From Ruminococcaceae bacterium UBA7127 (GTDB lineage: Bacteria > Bacillota > Clostridia > Oscillospirales > Acutalibacteraceae): a DNA stretch of 34,267 bases. The stretch is from the NCBI GenBank assembly GCA_002493005.1, contig DKXL01000032.1:12189-46455 (forward strand), in the 5' to 3' direction. Both the position numbers and the translations under genes were made by a program. Positions 1 to 6,198 of this stretch are shown here, piece after piece (within the stretch, counting starts at the first letter, position 1; each line of letters starts with the position of its first letter). Below the pieces are notes generated by a model. That model ran no database searches and was not told where the DNA came from. It saw only the letters and a list, made by a program, of their open reading frames with translations.

Positions 1-592
1 TGCCGGTTGCTGTTGCAATAGCATTAGCATTATCAGTATCAGAACCAAAGATATATTTTGCATTCTGGAAATCAGTCTCAGTTACCGTAGCATCATCGCC
101 TCTCTCTGTTGTTGGAACAAGAGCAAGACGAAGGTATTTTTTACCAGCAGTATTTGCAGTTTCTGCAAGGTTAAATTTAATTTTTACATTTTCAACTGCA
201 GCGCCGCCCATGTTAGCAACATTGAGCTGCTCCTTAAATACGTAACCATTAAGACCTGCCTGTGTGTTAGTAAGTTTTGTAACTGTGCCCATCTTAGCAC
301 CAGAAGCACTTTTAGCAGCTGCTGTAGCTGTGAACCAGTTTGTACCGTCTGCAGAAGAAGCAGGCTTTAATACCTTGCCAGTTGTATTATAGTGCAACTG
401 ATCTGTCCAATCGCCGTTAATTTTAGAAAGCTTTAATTCTGAAGCCTTTACTGTCTTAACTGAAAGTTGATCAGCTGTAGCCTGTGTGTTCTGAGTAAAC
501 CAAGCGTATGTTGCTGTGCCGAGTGCGAGCATTGCTACGAGGAGCATTGCTACTGAAGAGATTAATAATCTCTTTCTTGATGTTGTTTTCAT
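1..592 (-). CDS. Secreted protein with SipW-type signal peptide (C-terminus cut off by window edge)
   Basis: This open frame runs off the left edge of the window; 197 codons are visible. It starts at an ATG (592) with an AGGAGGA ribosome site 8-9 nt upstream. Residues 2-7 are basic (KTTSRK), residues 9-27 are hydrophobic, and they are followed by A-T-Y-A-W-F-T, the hallmark of signal peptides handled by the SipW-class signal peptidase (TasA/camelysin family). The rest is Ala/Thr/Asn-rich, has no cysteine so far, and looks like a beta-rich surface domain. A role in extracellular fibres or matrix is inferred from the signal type only. It appears to be the last gene of an operon with the two proteins at 1586-3265, interrupted by the transposase insertion at 724-1574. 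The C-terminus, where the other two carry a DPEC motif, is outside the window. Confidence 0.85.
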   Translation of the reverse strand, partial: MKTTSRKRLLISSVAMLLVAMLALGTATYAWFTQNTQATADQLSVKTVKASELKLSKINGDWTDQLHYNTTGKVLKPASSADGTNWFTATAAAKSASGAKMGTVTKLTNTQAGLNGYVFKEQLNVANMGGAAVENVKIKFNLAETANTAGKKYLRLALVPTTERGDDATVTETDFQNAKYIFGSDTDNANAIATATG

Positions 593-620
593 AGAGAAAT
601 TCCTCCTAAGATAATTTTTG

Positions 621-640
621 TCCCTAAAACACCATAGGGA
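621..640 (-). promoter_or_regulatory. Small hairpin in the leader of the SipW-type gene
   Basis: TCCCTA (621-626) and TAGGGA (635-640) form a perfect 6-bp stem with an 8-nt loop, about 13 nt upstream of the AGGAGG of the minus-strand gene starting at 592. No T-run follows in the minus direction, so it is not a terminator for that gene. It could stabilise the leader. On the plus strand a T-rich stretch follows, so a weak plus-strand terminator is an alternative. The rest of 593-723 holds no gene and no convincing promoter. Confidence 0.3.
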
Positions 641-723
641 TTTGTTTTTTATATTAGTGCGTGAACACTTAATACCTTGGCAATGTACAATTATTTTGTT
701 CGTTGTAACAACGAGGTTCTTTT

Positions 724-876
724 CGGACGACCGATGGTCGGCAACGTGACGTTGCATCCAATTCGAGTAAATAGCTTGATATAGCTTAAGGCTACAATCG
801 CCCGACCGTAAATTACTTCTCGGGCGACCAATGGTCGCCCCTACGGGGTTATGTTATATTATTGCGACAACGAGGT
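724..876 (+). repeat. Left 153-bp REP-like direct repeat flanking a RAYT
   Basis: This stretch matches 1422-1574 over its full 153 bp without gaps at roughly 85% identity, counted by eye. It contains a GACC-n-ATGGTC palindrome near each end, the 15-nt palindrome GCAACGTGACGTTGC (741-755), and complementary TCGCCCGA / TCGGGCGA arms around an unpaired stretch that includes GTAAATTAC. The two copies directly bracket the transposase frame, with 4 nt on this side. A fragment like the end of the repeat (TGTAACAACGAGGTTC, about 701-716) lies just before it, suggesting an earlier neighbouring unit. Confidence 0.85.
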
Positions 877-880
877 AGCT

Positions 881-1419
881 TTACAGAAAATATTCGTCTG
901 TTTCCCATTTTATCGGATTGTCGTCTATATATTTCCATATCGCCCAATAACTCATTTCGCTACGGATAATGTGTTCAAAAAACCTTTTTGCCAAATCGAA
1001 AAACCAATCTGTTTTGTAACAATGCCCTTTAATTGCTGCATAATTCGTGAGATTGTAGGGGCGACCATTGGTCGTCCGTCATTACCGATTTCGCCATTGC
1101 TTAAAAATAATATCAAATGCACATGATTAGGCATTATAACATATTTGTCAACAATTACAGTGTTTTTATAAACACACGGTACATTAGTGATTGTTTTATC
1201 TACAATTTTTCCATATTCCGATAATGAATAAATATTATCATCAACTAAGAAATTGTTATTGGTTTGACGTTTGTAAGATGTATTCCAAAACAGTTTTTTC
1301 TTCTCTTTTGTACATATCGTTACAAAGTACGCTCCGTTCTGTGAATAGTCATAGTTTTTTATTCGGAGTTGCTTTCGTTTTACAAGTTCCTTCATATAAC
1401 TAAAAACTTTGCGTTTCAT
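881..1419 (-). pseudogene. REP-associated tyrosine transposase (RAYT, Y1_Tnp/IS200-like), frameshifted
   Basis: The first 155 codons give a typical RAYT N-terminus: NGAYFVTICTKEKK around residues 29-42 and the HUH-type motif MPNHVHLIL around residues 96-104. The frame then ends prematurely at 952. Moving to the neighbouring frame at the six-T tract (977-982 on the plus strand) restores a normal RAYT C-terminus: FFEHIIRSEMSYWAIWKYID and then DNPIKWETDEYF, ending at 881. One lost T in a homopolymer explains this. The helix where family members carry the catalytic tyrosine (SRIMQQLKGIVTKQIG) contains no tyrosine, so the protein is probably inactive even with the frame repaired. The ATG at 1419 lies only 3 nt from the right repeat and has no clear ribosome site; an in-frame ATG at 1395 is an alternative. 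RAYTs are domesticated single-copy transposases thought to mobilise REP palindromes. Confidence 0.85.
1055..1078 (-). repeat. REP palindrome copy embedded inside the transposase coding sequence
   Basis: On the coding (minus) strand this 24-nt stretch matches plus-strand positions 821-844 of the left repeat at 23 of 24 bases. It includes the core palindrome CGACCAATGGTCG. Within the transposase it encodes G-R-P-M-V-A-P-T. It is therefore a third copy of the outer REP hairpin, inverted relative to the flanking copies. Confidence 0.75.
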
Positions 1420-1421
1420 CT

Positions 1422-1574
1422 CGGGCGACCAATGGTCGGCGGCGTGACGCCGCTCGCAACACGAGCAGATAGCTTGATATAGATTAAGGCTACAATCGCC
1501 CGACCGTAAATTACTTCTCGGGCGACCGATGGTCGCCCCTACGGGGTTACGTTATATTGCTGTAACATTGAGGT
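1422..1574 (+). repeat. Right 153-bp REP-like direct repeat flanking a RAYT
   Basis: This is the partner of 724-876: same length and same orientation. Its internal 15-nt palindrome is GCGGCGTGACGCCGC (1439-1453). Against the left copy, AA/TT in the arms is replaced by GG/CC on both sides, so base pairing is conserved while the sequence changes. It lies 11 nt beyond the stop codon of the minus-strand gene that ends at 1586. Confidence 0.85.
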
Positions 1575-1585
1575 TCGTCATACAA

Positions 1586-2398
1586 TTACCACAATGCCCA
1601 AGGATTTGTAGCTTCTTCATCCTCAACGCTGAACAACATTCTCATTCTAACATGACCGTTGCGAATGTCGTCAATGCATTCGGGATCGTTGCCCTCAACC
1701 CAAATTACGATTGTGTACTTGTCAACATCATCAACCTTAAAATTCTCGGTTTTTGTTGACATTACAATTTTGTCTGTTTCAAACTTTGTGCAGTCTGTTT
1801 CGGCAGTTTTGCGGTCGTCATATTTGCCCTTGCCGTAAACCGACGGTTCACCGTTTTTGTAAACCATTACTCTAACGGCTTCGTCTGCAGATTTAGCAAC
1901 GCCGGTAATATCAAGAACTGCGTCATAATTGAGAGTTACTTGTCCGTTATTCTTGCAATAGAAAGTGTATGCAACATAGTTGTCGCCGTTGTGTGCTCCG
2001 TTTTTGCTTGTATCAAGATCAACAGGCAGCCATTTATATGTAATATTGGTAACATCTTTAACCTGTTTAGCAGTGAGGGATGCGCTCTGAGTTTTGAACT
2101 CAGGGTCTTCACTGAGCACAATACCTCTTTTAACGGCAGGTGAATCAACGCTTATGATAAGGTCACCCCACTGGGTAACGAGCATTGAAACAAGGAAAAG
2201 AATTATGAGGATTATCAAACAGACTGTGAGAATAATGCTCAAAATCTTTCTGCGCCTGTTATATTTGACAATTTCTATTGAGTCGTTCTTAACATGGAAG
2301 TGCTCAATCTGAGCATCCGCCATCTTTTTGTCATTAAGTTTGCTTAACTCCTCCGGAGTAATCGGTTGTTCAATTTTAGTTTTCTTTTTTCCGAACAA
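1586..2398 (-). CDS. Membrane-anchored surface protein with C-terminal DPEC motif
   Basis: 270 residues with a TTG start at 2398, preceded by AGGAG at a 9-nt spacing; no better ATG is available. Residues 1-50 are hydrophilic and presumably cytoplasmic. Residues 52-73 form one strongly hydrophobic segment (ILSIILTVCLIILIILF), and the remaining roughly 195 residues would lie outside. Unlike its neighbours it lacks the A-W-F-T signal motif, so it is likely an uncleaved anchor. Near the C-terminus it carries IVIWVEGNDPECIDDIR, closely matching LWVDGEDPECDDDVQ in the upstream gene, so the two share a C-terminal beta-rich module. The gap to the upstream stop is 48 nt, consistent with one transcript. 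It may be an anchor or assembly partner for the secreted proteins; this is inferred from context. No enzyme motif is recognised. Confidence 0.8.
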   Translation of the reverse strand: MFGKKKTKIEQPITPEELSKLNDKKMADAQIEHFHVKNDSIEIVKYNRRRKILSIILTVCLIILIILFLVSMLVTQWGDLIISVDSPAVKRGIVLSEDPEFKTQSASLTAKQVKDVTNITYKWLPVDLDTSKNGAHNGDNYVAYTFYCKNNGQVTLNYDAVLDITGVAKSADEAVRVMVYKNGEPSVYGKGKYDDRKTAETDCTKFETDKIVMSTKTENFKVDDVDKYTIVIWVEGNDPECIDDIRNGHVRMRMLFSVEDEEATNPWALW

Positions 2399-2446
2399 GT
2401 TTAATCACTCCTGTTTCTGGTTTTTACTTTATGCTGAACTTCGTAA

Positions 2447-3265
2447 TTAAGAAATCGGTACATTGTTTTCGTCACAACCGATAAATCCAAGCTGAACGCC
2501 AAGCTGTGCGTCCTGAACATCATCGTCACATTCGGGATCCTCGCCGTCAACCCACAATCTGATTGTTACCTTTGTAGGCTCAAGCTGATTGAGATGGAAA
2601 ATCCTTGTGTTATTGGTATAAACCATTGCGCCTGATGGTAAGTCAAAGGTTTGCTGACCGTTAACAGGATTGCTTCGGTTAGGCTCATATATTGCCGTTC
2701 CGTTGCCTGCACCCTCGGCTGTAAAATCAACTCTTGTGCAATTTACAACGTCAGCTTGTGGTCCGGTTGAGGTTGTGGTAACCTTTGTTCCGTCGTCTTC
2801 ACCCTGTTTGGTACTTTCGGTAGTGAGGTGAACCCACATCTCCTCGGTTGCAATAAAGTAACATTCAAACTCAAGATATGAACGTTCGTTAGCCTCTCTA
2901 ACGGTACCACGCTGATTGGTAAACTTTACACCGTCGGTAGTGGTAACAGGGTCAAGTATCAGATCATCCAAACTCGTATTGTGCTTTGCAAGGTAGCTGT
3001 CAATCATTTCGTTAGTAATAACCTTGCCGTACTGTTCAAGATCGGTTCCGTGGTTTTCCATACTAACCTTGAGCTGTGCGCTCACACTGATATGTAAGTC
3101 AAGCTGGTCTACACCGGCAAAGGTATTGACCGTAAACCAAGCTACCGTTGCTGTTGTCATTGAAAGAAGTGTTATGATAGCCACAAACACTATCAATCTT
3201 TTGCGTTTTTTCTCCGGAACGTTTTCTTTGACCATTTTATCAACTATCCTGCTGAAAACACCCAT
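2447..3265 (-). CDS. Secreted surface protein with SipW-type signal and C-terminal DPEC motif
   Basis: 272 residues from the ATG at 3265, with GGGAGGAG 8 nt upstream. A GTG at 3274 is in frame but overlaps the ribosome site, so it is rejected. The N-terminus has an unusually long basic n-region (about 24 residues including PEKKRKR), a hydrophobic stretch around residues 25-40 and then T-A-T-V-A-W-F-T, the SipW/TasA-type processing region. The mature part is acidic and beta-like and ends with IRLWVDGEDPECDDDVQ followed by hydrophobic strands. It contains few cysteines: one in ECYF, one in NCT, one in DPEC and one near the end. It is probably first in the three-gene operon. Membership of a TasA/camelysin-like group is inferred from signal and architecture, not from strong sequence recognition. 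Confidence 0.82.
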   Translation of the reverse strand: MGVFSRIVDKMVKENVPEKKRKRLIVFVAIITLLSMTTATVAWFTVNTFAGVDQLDLHISVSAQLKVSMENHGTDLEQYGKVITNEMIDSYLAKHNTSLDDLILDPVTTTDGVKFTNQRGTVREANERSYLEFECYFIATEEMWVHLTTESTKQGEDDGTKVTTTSTGPQADVVNCTRVDFTAEGAGNGTAIYEPNRSNPVNGQQTFDLPSGAMVYTNNTRIFHLNQLEPTKVTIRLWVDGEDPECDDDVQDAQLGVQLGFIGCDENNVPIS

Positions 3266-3369
3266 TGGAAACACTCCTCCCTCTCATAGAATGCAATAAT
3301 TTGCGTATTTGTATTTAGATAATGTTATTTTATACTAAACCCCACAAAAAAGCGATACCGTTGAATGAT

Positions 3370-3397
3370 ATTTTATCATTTTTGGATAGAGTGACAA
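3370..3397 (-). promoter_or_regulatory. Candidate promoter of the SipW-type operon
   Basis: On the minus strand TTGTCA (3392-3397) and TAAAAT (3370-3375) are separated by 16 nt, with ATGA directly before the -10. The start codon at 3265 would be about 100 nt downstream, giving a long leader. An alternative extended -10 (TG-T-TATAAT, -10 at 3443-3448) lies further upstream. Confidence 0.5.
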
Positions 3398-3692
3398 TTT
3401 AAACCGCTGTTCTTTGTGCATAATAATAAATTTTAAGATTTGATTATAACATTGTTGTAATAATAAAAACTTAATAACAACAATTTTGCAATAATTGCTC
3501 CGCTGTCTTGGTAATAATAGCAGATATGACAGATATGTTTAAAATAATTATTAAACAACCATAAAATATTAAAATACGTCTTTTCAACCACCGTTATTTG
3601 CGTTAAAATGATTTTATCGGGGCAGTATGCCGTTTGCCGCTCAAAATTTTGCTTGCAAATACAGTTTCCGTAAATAATAGGTTATTAAACTG
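3398..3692. other. AT-rich intergenic region without a recognised gene
   Basis: Between the SipW-type operon and the gene ending at 3741 no reading frame with a ribosome site was found. An imperfect inverted repeat (TTATAACA...TGTAATAA, 3444-3463) overlaps a possible upstream -10 and could be an operator. Nothing else stands out. Confidence 0.4.
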
Positions 3693-3726
3693 AAAAAATA
3701 AACAGGAACGGAGCATCCGTTCCTGT
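3693..3726 (-). terminator. Rho-independent terminator after the LOG/DUF6472-like pair
   Basis: ACAGGAACGGA (3702-3712), loop GCA, TCCGTTCCTGT (3716-3726) form a perfect 11-bp stem. On the minus strand it is followed by TTTATTTTTTC. It lies 14 nt after the stop codon at 3741. Confidence 0.9.
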
Positions 3727-3740
3727 GCATAAGATTCATT

Positions 3741-3914
3741 TTAATTTTGCTTTCTGACAATTTTGTACTCGTCATAAAGCTGAAAGTAATGACACACATT
3801 TACGTTTTGTGTTAAAAACCTTGCCATTTCATCTTCATCAAGGTTGATTGCACAATAATCACCGAACTCATCATCGGTTATAAAATGCGCACAAAATTCA
3901 CATTTGTCAGCCAT
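3741..3914 (-). CDS. Small cysteine-containing protein resembling DUF6472
   Basis: 57 residues from the ATG at 3914 with AAAGGAGGATAAC just upstream; the longer upstream frame lacks a ribosome site. The sequence begins MADKCEFCAHF, has YCAINLDEDE in the middle and ends YFQLYDEYKIVRKQN. Four cysteines (CxxC, then two singles) suggest a possible metal site. The pattern fits my recollection of the DUF6472 family of Clostridia; no function is known. It overlaps the last 8 nt of the LOG-family gene, so the two are translationally coupled. Confidence 0.8.
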   Translation of the reverse strand: MADKCEFCAHFITDDEFGDYCAINLDEDEMARFLTQNVNVCHYFQLYDEYKIVRKQN

Positions 3915-4503
3915 TGTTATCCTCCTTTTTCTTGTCAACAAAGGCATATTTGTTATAGCTGTACGGCGTGTAGCCTTCAAGCTGCTCAAAAACCTGAGCC
4001 TCGGTGTCGGCAACAGTATAAAGACGATTACACTCTTCACTCATAAACCCCTGATCCACTGCGTTTTTCATCATTGCAAGCATTGGATTGTAGTAACCTT
4101 TTACATTATATATAATAATTGGTTTTGTGTGGCGCTGAAGCTGCTTGAGCGTGAGAACTTCAAAAAACTCTTCAAAGGTTCCCATTCCGCCTGCACAAAT
4201 TATGAATGCATCAGACTTATCCTCCATTATTCCCTTGCGCTCACGCATTGTGTTTGTTACAATAAGCTCTGTACATTTGTCAAAAATCACGTCCATATCA
4301 AGGAAAAAATCCGGTGTAACGCCAATAGCTGTTCCGTTTTCACTTGCGACTCCTCTGACGGCTGCACCCATAATGCCGTATTTGCCTGCACCAAACACAA
4401 GACCGTAGCCTCTTTGCGCCAGTGCTTTGCCAAGGTGCTCAGCGGTATCGATATATTCTCTGTCGATTTGCTCACTTGATGCGCCAAAAACACATATATT
4501 CAT
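3907..4503 (-). CDS. LOG-family (TIGR00730-type) nucleotide phosphoribohydrolase-like protein
   Basis: 198 residues from the ATG at 4503 (MNICVFGASSE), preceded by AAAGGA; an upstream in-frame start lacks support. It is a Rossmann-fold protein with GLVFGAGKYGIMGA around residues 35-48, TMRERK around 85-90 and AGGMGTFEEFFE around 104-115. The LOG family hallmark is PGGxGTxxE; here the proline is alanine, while the catalytic Arg and Glu positions appear kept. Family enzymes release adenine or cytokinin bases from nucleoside 5'-monophosphates. In bacteria the physiological role is usually unclear. It is co-transcribed with the downstream small cysteine protein. Confidence 0.88.
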   Translation of the reverse strand: MNICVFGASSEQIDREYIDTAEHLGKALAQRGYGLVFGAGKYGIMGAAVRGVASENGTAIGVTPDFFLDMDVIFDKCTELIVTNTMRERKGIMEDKSDAFIICAGGMGTFEEFFEVLTLKQLQRHTKPIIIYNVKGYYNPMLAMMKNAVDQGFMSEECNRLYTVADTEAQVFEQLEGYTPYSYNKYAFVDKKKEDNNG

Positions 4504-4544
4504 AAGTTTTATCCTTTCGATATGCAAATTTATAGCTTTTCATA

Positions 4545-4573
4545 ATTATACAACTCAAATTTATTGAGGTCAA
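4545..4573 (-). promoter_or_regulatory. Sigma-A-type promoter of the LOG-family gene
   Basis: On the minus strand TTGACC (4568-4573) and TATAAT (4545-4550) are separated by exactly 17 nt. The spacer holds an imperfect palindrome, CTCAA-ATTTA-TTGAG (4554-4568), which could be an operator also affecting the divergent MATE gene. Confidence 0.75.
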
Positions 4574-4610
4574 CAACTGTTTCTTATTCTATTCATCTGG
4601 AGGTTAAAAT

Positions 4611-5993
4611 ATGCCGAAGTTCTCAGCAAAACAAATAAAAACGCCGGACTCCGTAATTGAAAAAAGCGTATTCCATCTTGCGTGGCCTATCTTTGTGCAA
4701 ATTTTGCTTGGTATGTCGCTGGGATATGTTGACACCATTATGCTTTCAAATTATAACGAAACCGCAGTCGGTGCTATTGGCAACGCAAACTCCGTGCTCG
4801 GATTTCTTACTCTTGCCTTCACTATTATCTCAAGTGCAACCGGCATTGTGGTAAGTCAGTATTTGGGGGCAGGCAAAAAAGACAGGATGAATACAATCTA
4901 TACCGTTGCGCTTAGCTTTAACCTTGTTCTCAGCGTGATTATCAGCCTTGTTGTATTCTTGTTCAGCCGCAGTCTGCTTTCGGTTATGCAAGTACCGGGC
5001 AATATGCTTGATGAAGCCGATGTTTATATGAAAATAGTCGGCGGCACAATATTTACCCACGCAATGATTGGCTCGCTGAGTCAGATTTTTAACAGCAACG
5101 GCAAAACATTTTTTGGAATGATAATATCATTTGGAATGAACATATTTAATATTATCGGCAACTATCTGTTTTTGTACGGTCCGCTAAGCAGCTTTGGGCT
5201 TGGCGCTTCGGGCGCCGCTGTTTCAACCTGTATAAGCCGAATTATCACCACTGTACTCGCAGTTGTTTATTTCTACGCTGTTATTAATGGACGATTCAGT
5301 ATTAAATACCTTAAGCCGTTTCCGTTTGATGTGCTTAAGGGACTGCTTAAGCTGGGCATACCGACAGCGGGCGAAAACATTTCCTACAATCTGTCACAGC
5401 TTTTTATTACTGCTATGGTAAACACAATGGGTATTGTTGCGATAAACACAAAGATTTTTGCAAATATGCTTTCGATGTTCACATATATGATAGCTTTGGC
5501 AGCAGCGTCTGCAACACAGATAATTGTAGGGCACAGCGTTGGCGCAGGCGATTACGACTTTGCTTACAAAAGAGTGCTCAAAACCCTGCGGTTTGGTTTG
5601 ATTATATCAATATCTGTTGCGATTGCCAACTGGCTGCTGTCACCGCTTACTTTCCATTTATTTACCAAAGATTCAAGTGTAATCAAATTGGGAACAATCA
5701 TAATGTTTATTGCTGTTGCTCTTGAGCTTGGCAGAACCACCAACCTTGTTGTAATTAACAGTATGAAAGCATCGGGAGATGTAAAATTTCCAACCGTACT
5801 CGCTATGTTCTCAATGTGGCTTCTCAGCGTAGGACTTGCGTTTGTTCTGGGCGTTTGCTTTAATATGGGACTGGTTGGAGTATGGATTGGTATGGCCGCC
5901 GATGAAATTTTCAGGGGAATTATAGTTCTTATAAGGTGGATAAAGGGAAGCTGGCGCGGAAAAAGCGTTGTTTTGGACGAAGCGGCAGCGTGA
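4611..5993 (+). CDS. MATE family efflux transporter
   Basis: 460 residues from an ATG with GGAGG 7 nt upstream. The N-terminal part reads ILGMSLGYVDTIMLSNYN and then AVGAIGNANSVLGF, typical of MATE exporters. About 12 hydrophobic segments are spread over two halves, and the second half starts near GIPTAGENISYNLSQLF. Full length for the family (440-470). MATE proteins export cationic drugs or metabolites in exchange for Na+ or H+; the substrate here is unknown. It is divergent from the LOG-family gene and seems monocistronic. Oddly, its stop codon lies inside a REP-type palindrome (5985-5999), so the last residues (EAAA) are partly encoded by repeat DNA. Confidence 0.93.
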   Translation: MPKFSAKQIKTPDSVIEKSVFHLAWPIFVQILLGMSLGYVDTIMLSNYNETAVGAIGNANSVLGFLTLAFTIISSATGIVVSQYLGAGKKDRMNTIYTVALSFNLVLSVIISLVVFLFSRSLLSVMQVPGNMLDEADVYMKIVGGTIFTHAMIGSLSQIFNSNGKTFFGMIISFGMNIFNIIGNYLFLYGPLSSFGLGASGAAVSTCISRIITTVLAVVYFYAVINGRFSIKYLKPFPFDVLKGLLKLGIPTAGENISYNLSQLFITAMVNTMGIVAINTKIFANMLSMFTYMIALAAASATQIIVGHSVGAGDYDFAYKRVLKTLRFGLIISISVAIANWLLSPLTFHLFTKDSSVIKLGTIIMFIAVALELGRTTNLVVINSMKASGDVKFPTVLAMFSMWLLSVGLAFVLGVCFNMGLVGVWIGMAADEIFRGIIVLIRWIKGSWRGKSVVLDEAAA

Positions 5994-6056
5994 CGTTGCA
6001 ATTTACAATGTACAATTAACAATTTACAATTTTGGTCGAGCAGATAACGTGATATA
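5985..6056 (+). repeat. Degenerate REP-like copy at the 3' end of the MATE gene
   Basis: GCAGCGTGACGTTGC (5985-5999) is the same 15-nt palindrome as at 741-755, with one G-T wobble in the stem. About 35 nt later comes CGAGCAGATAACGTGATATA, close to CGAGCAGATAGCTTGATATA in the right repeat (1463-1482). The insert between them is made of AATTTACAAT-type repeats; CAATGTACAATTA (6006-6018) also occurs at 681-693. It looks like a partial, decayed copy of the 153-bp element. Confidence 0.6.
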
Positions 6057-6070
6057 ATTTGTCACTTCTG

Positions 6071-6174
6071 TGCCCGAAATTAAATGTACGCGAGTCGATT
6101 CTTGCGTTACCAATAGAAAAATGTATGACCCGGGCTACCGACGAAAAGCTATACACCGATGAATATACCCGAAC
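6071..6174 (+). repeat. Dispersed intergenic element, copy 1 (about 105 nt)
   Basis: This stretch matches the reverse complement of 30901-31006 over its whole length at roughly three quarters identity, with long identical blocks such as TCTTGCGTTA and ATAGAAAAATGT. It begins TGCCCGAA and ends ATATACCCGAA. It abuts the T-run (6176-6181) of the ktrA terminator on its right side. It contains no open frame. Confidence 0.8.
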
Positions 6175-6175
6175 T

Positions 6176-6198
6176 AAAAAAGCGGCGTTATGCCGCTT
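6176..6198 (-). terminator. Rho-independent terminator after ktrA
   Basis: AAGCGGC (6180-6186), loop GTTAT, GCCGCTT (6192-6198) form a 7-bp stem; the minus strand then reads TTTTTT. The stem overlaps the ktrA stop codon (6197-6199). Confidence 0.85.

Noticed and set aside
977..982. Programmed frameshifting in the transposase
   Set aside because: Six T alone is weak evidence, no stimulatory structure was identified, and the missing catalytic tyrosine favours decay; kept only as a minor alternative.
3904..4479. Long plus-strand open frame opposite the LOG-family gene
   Set aside because: It has no ribosome site or recognisable product and mirrors the coding frame of a well-supported gene.
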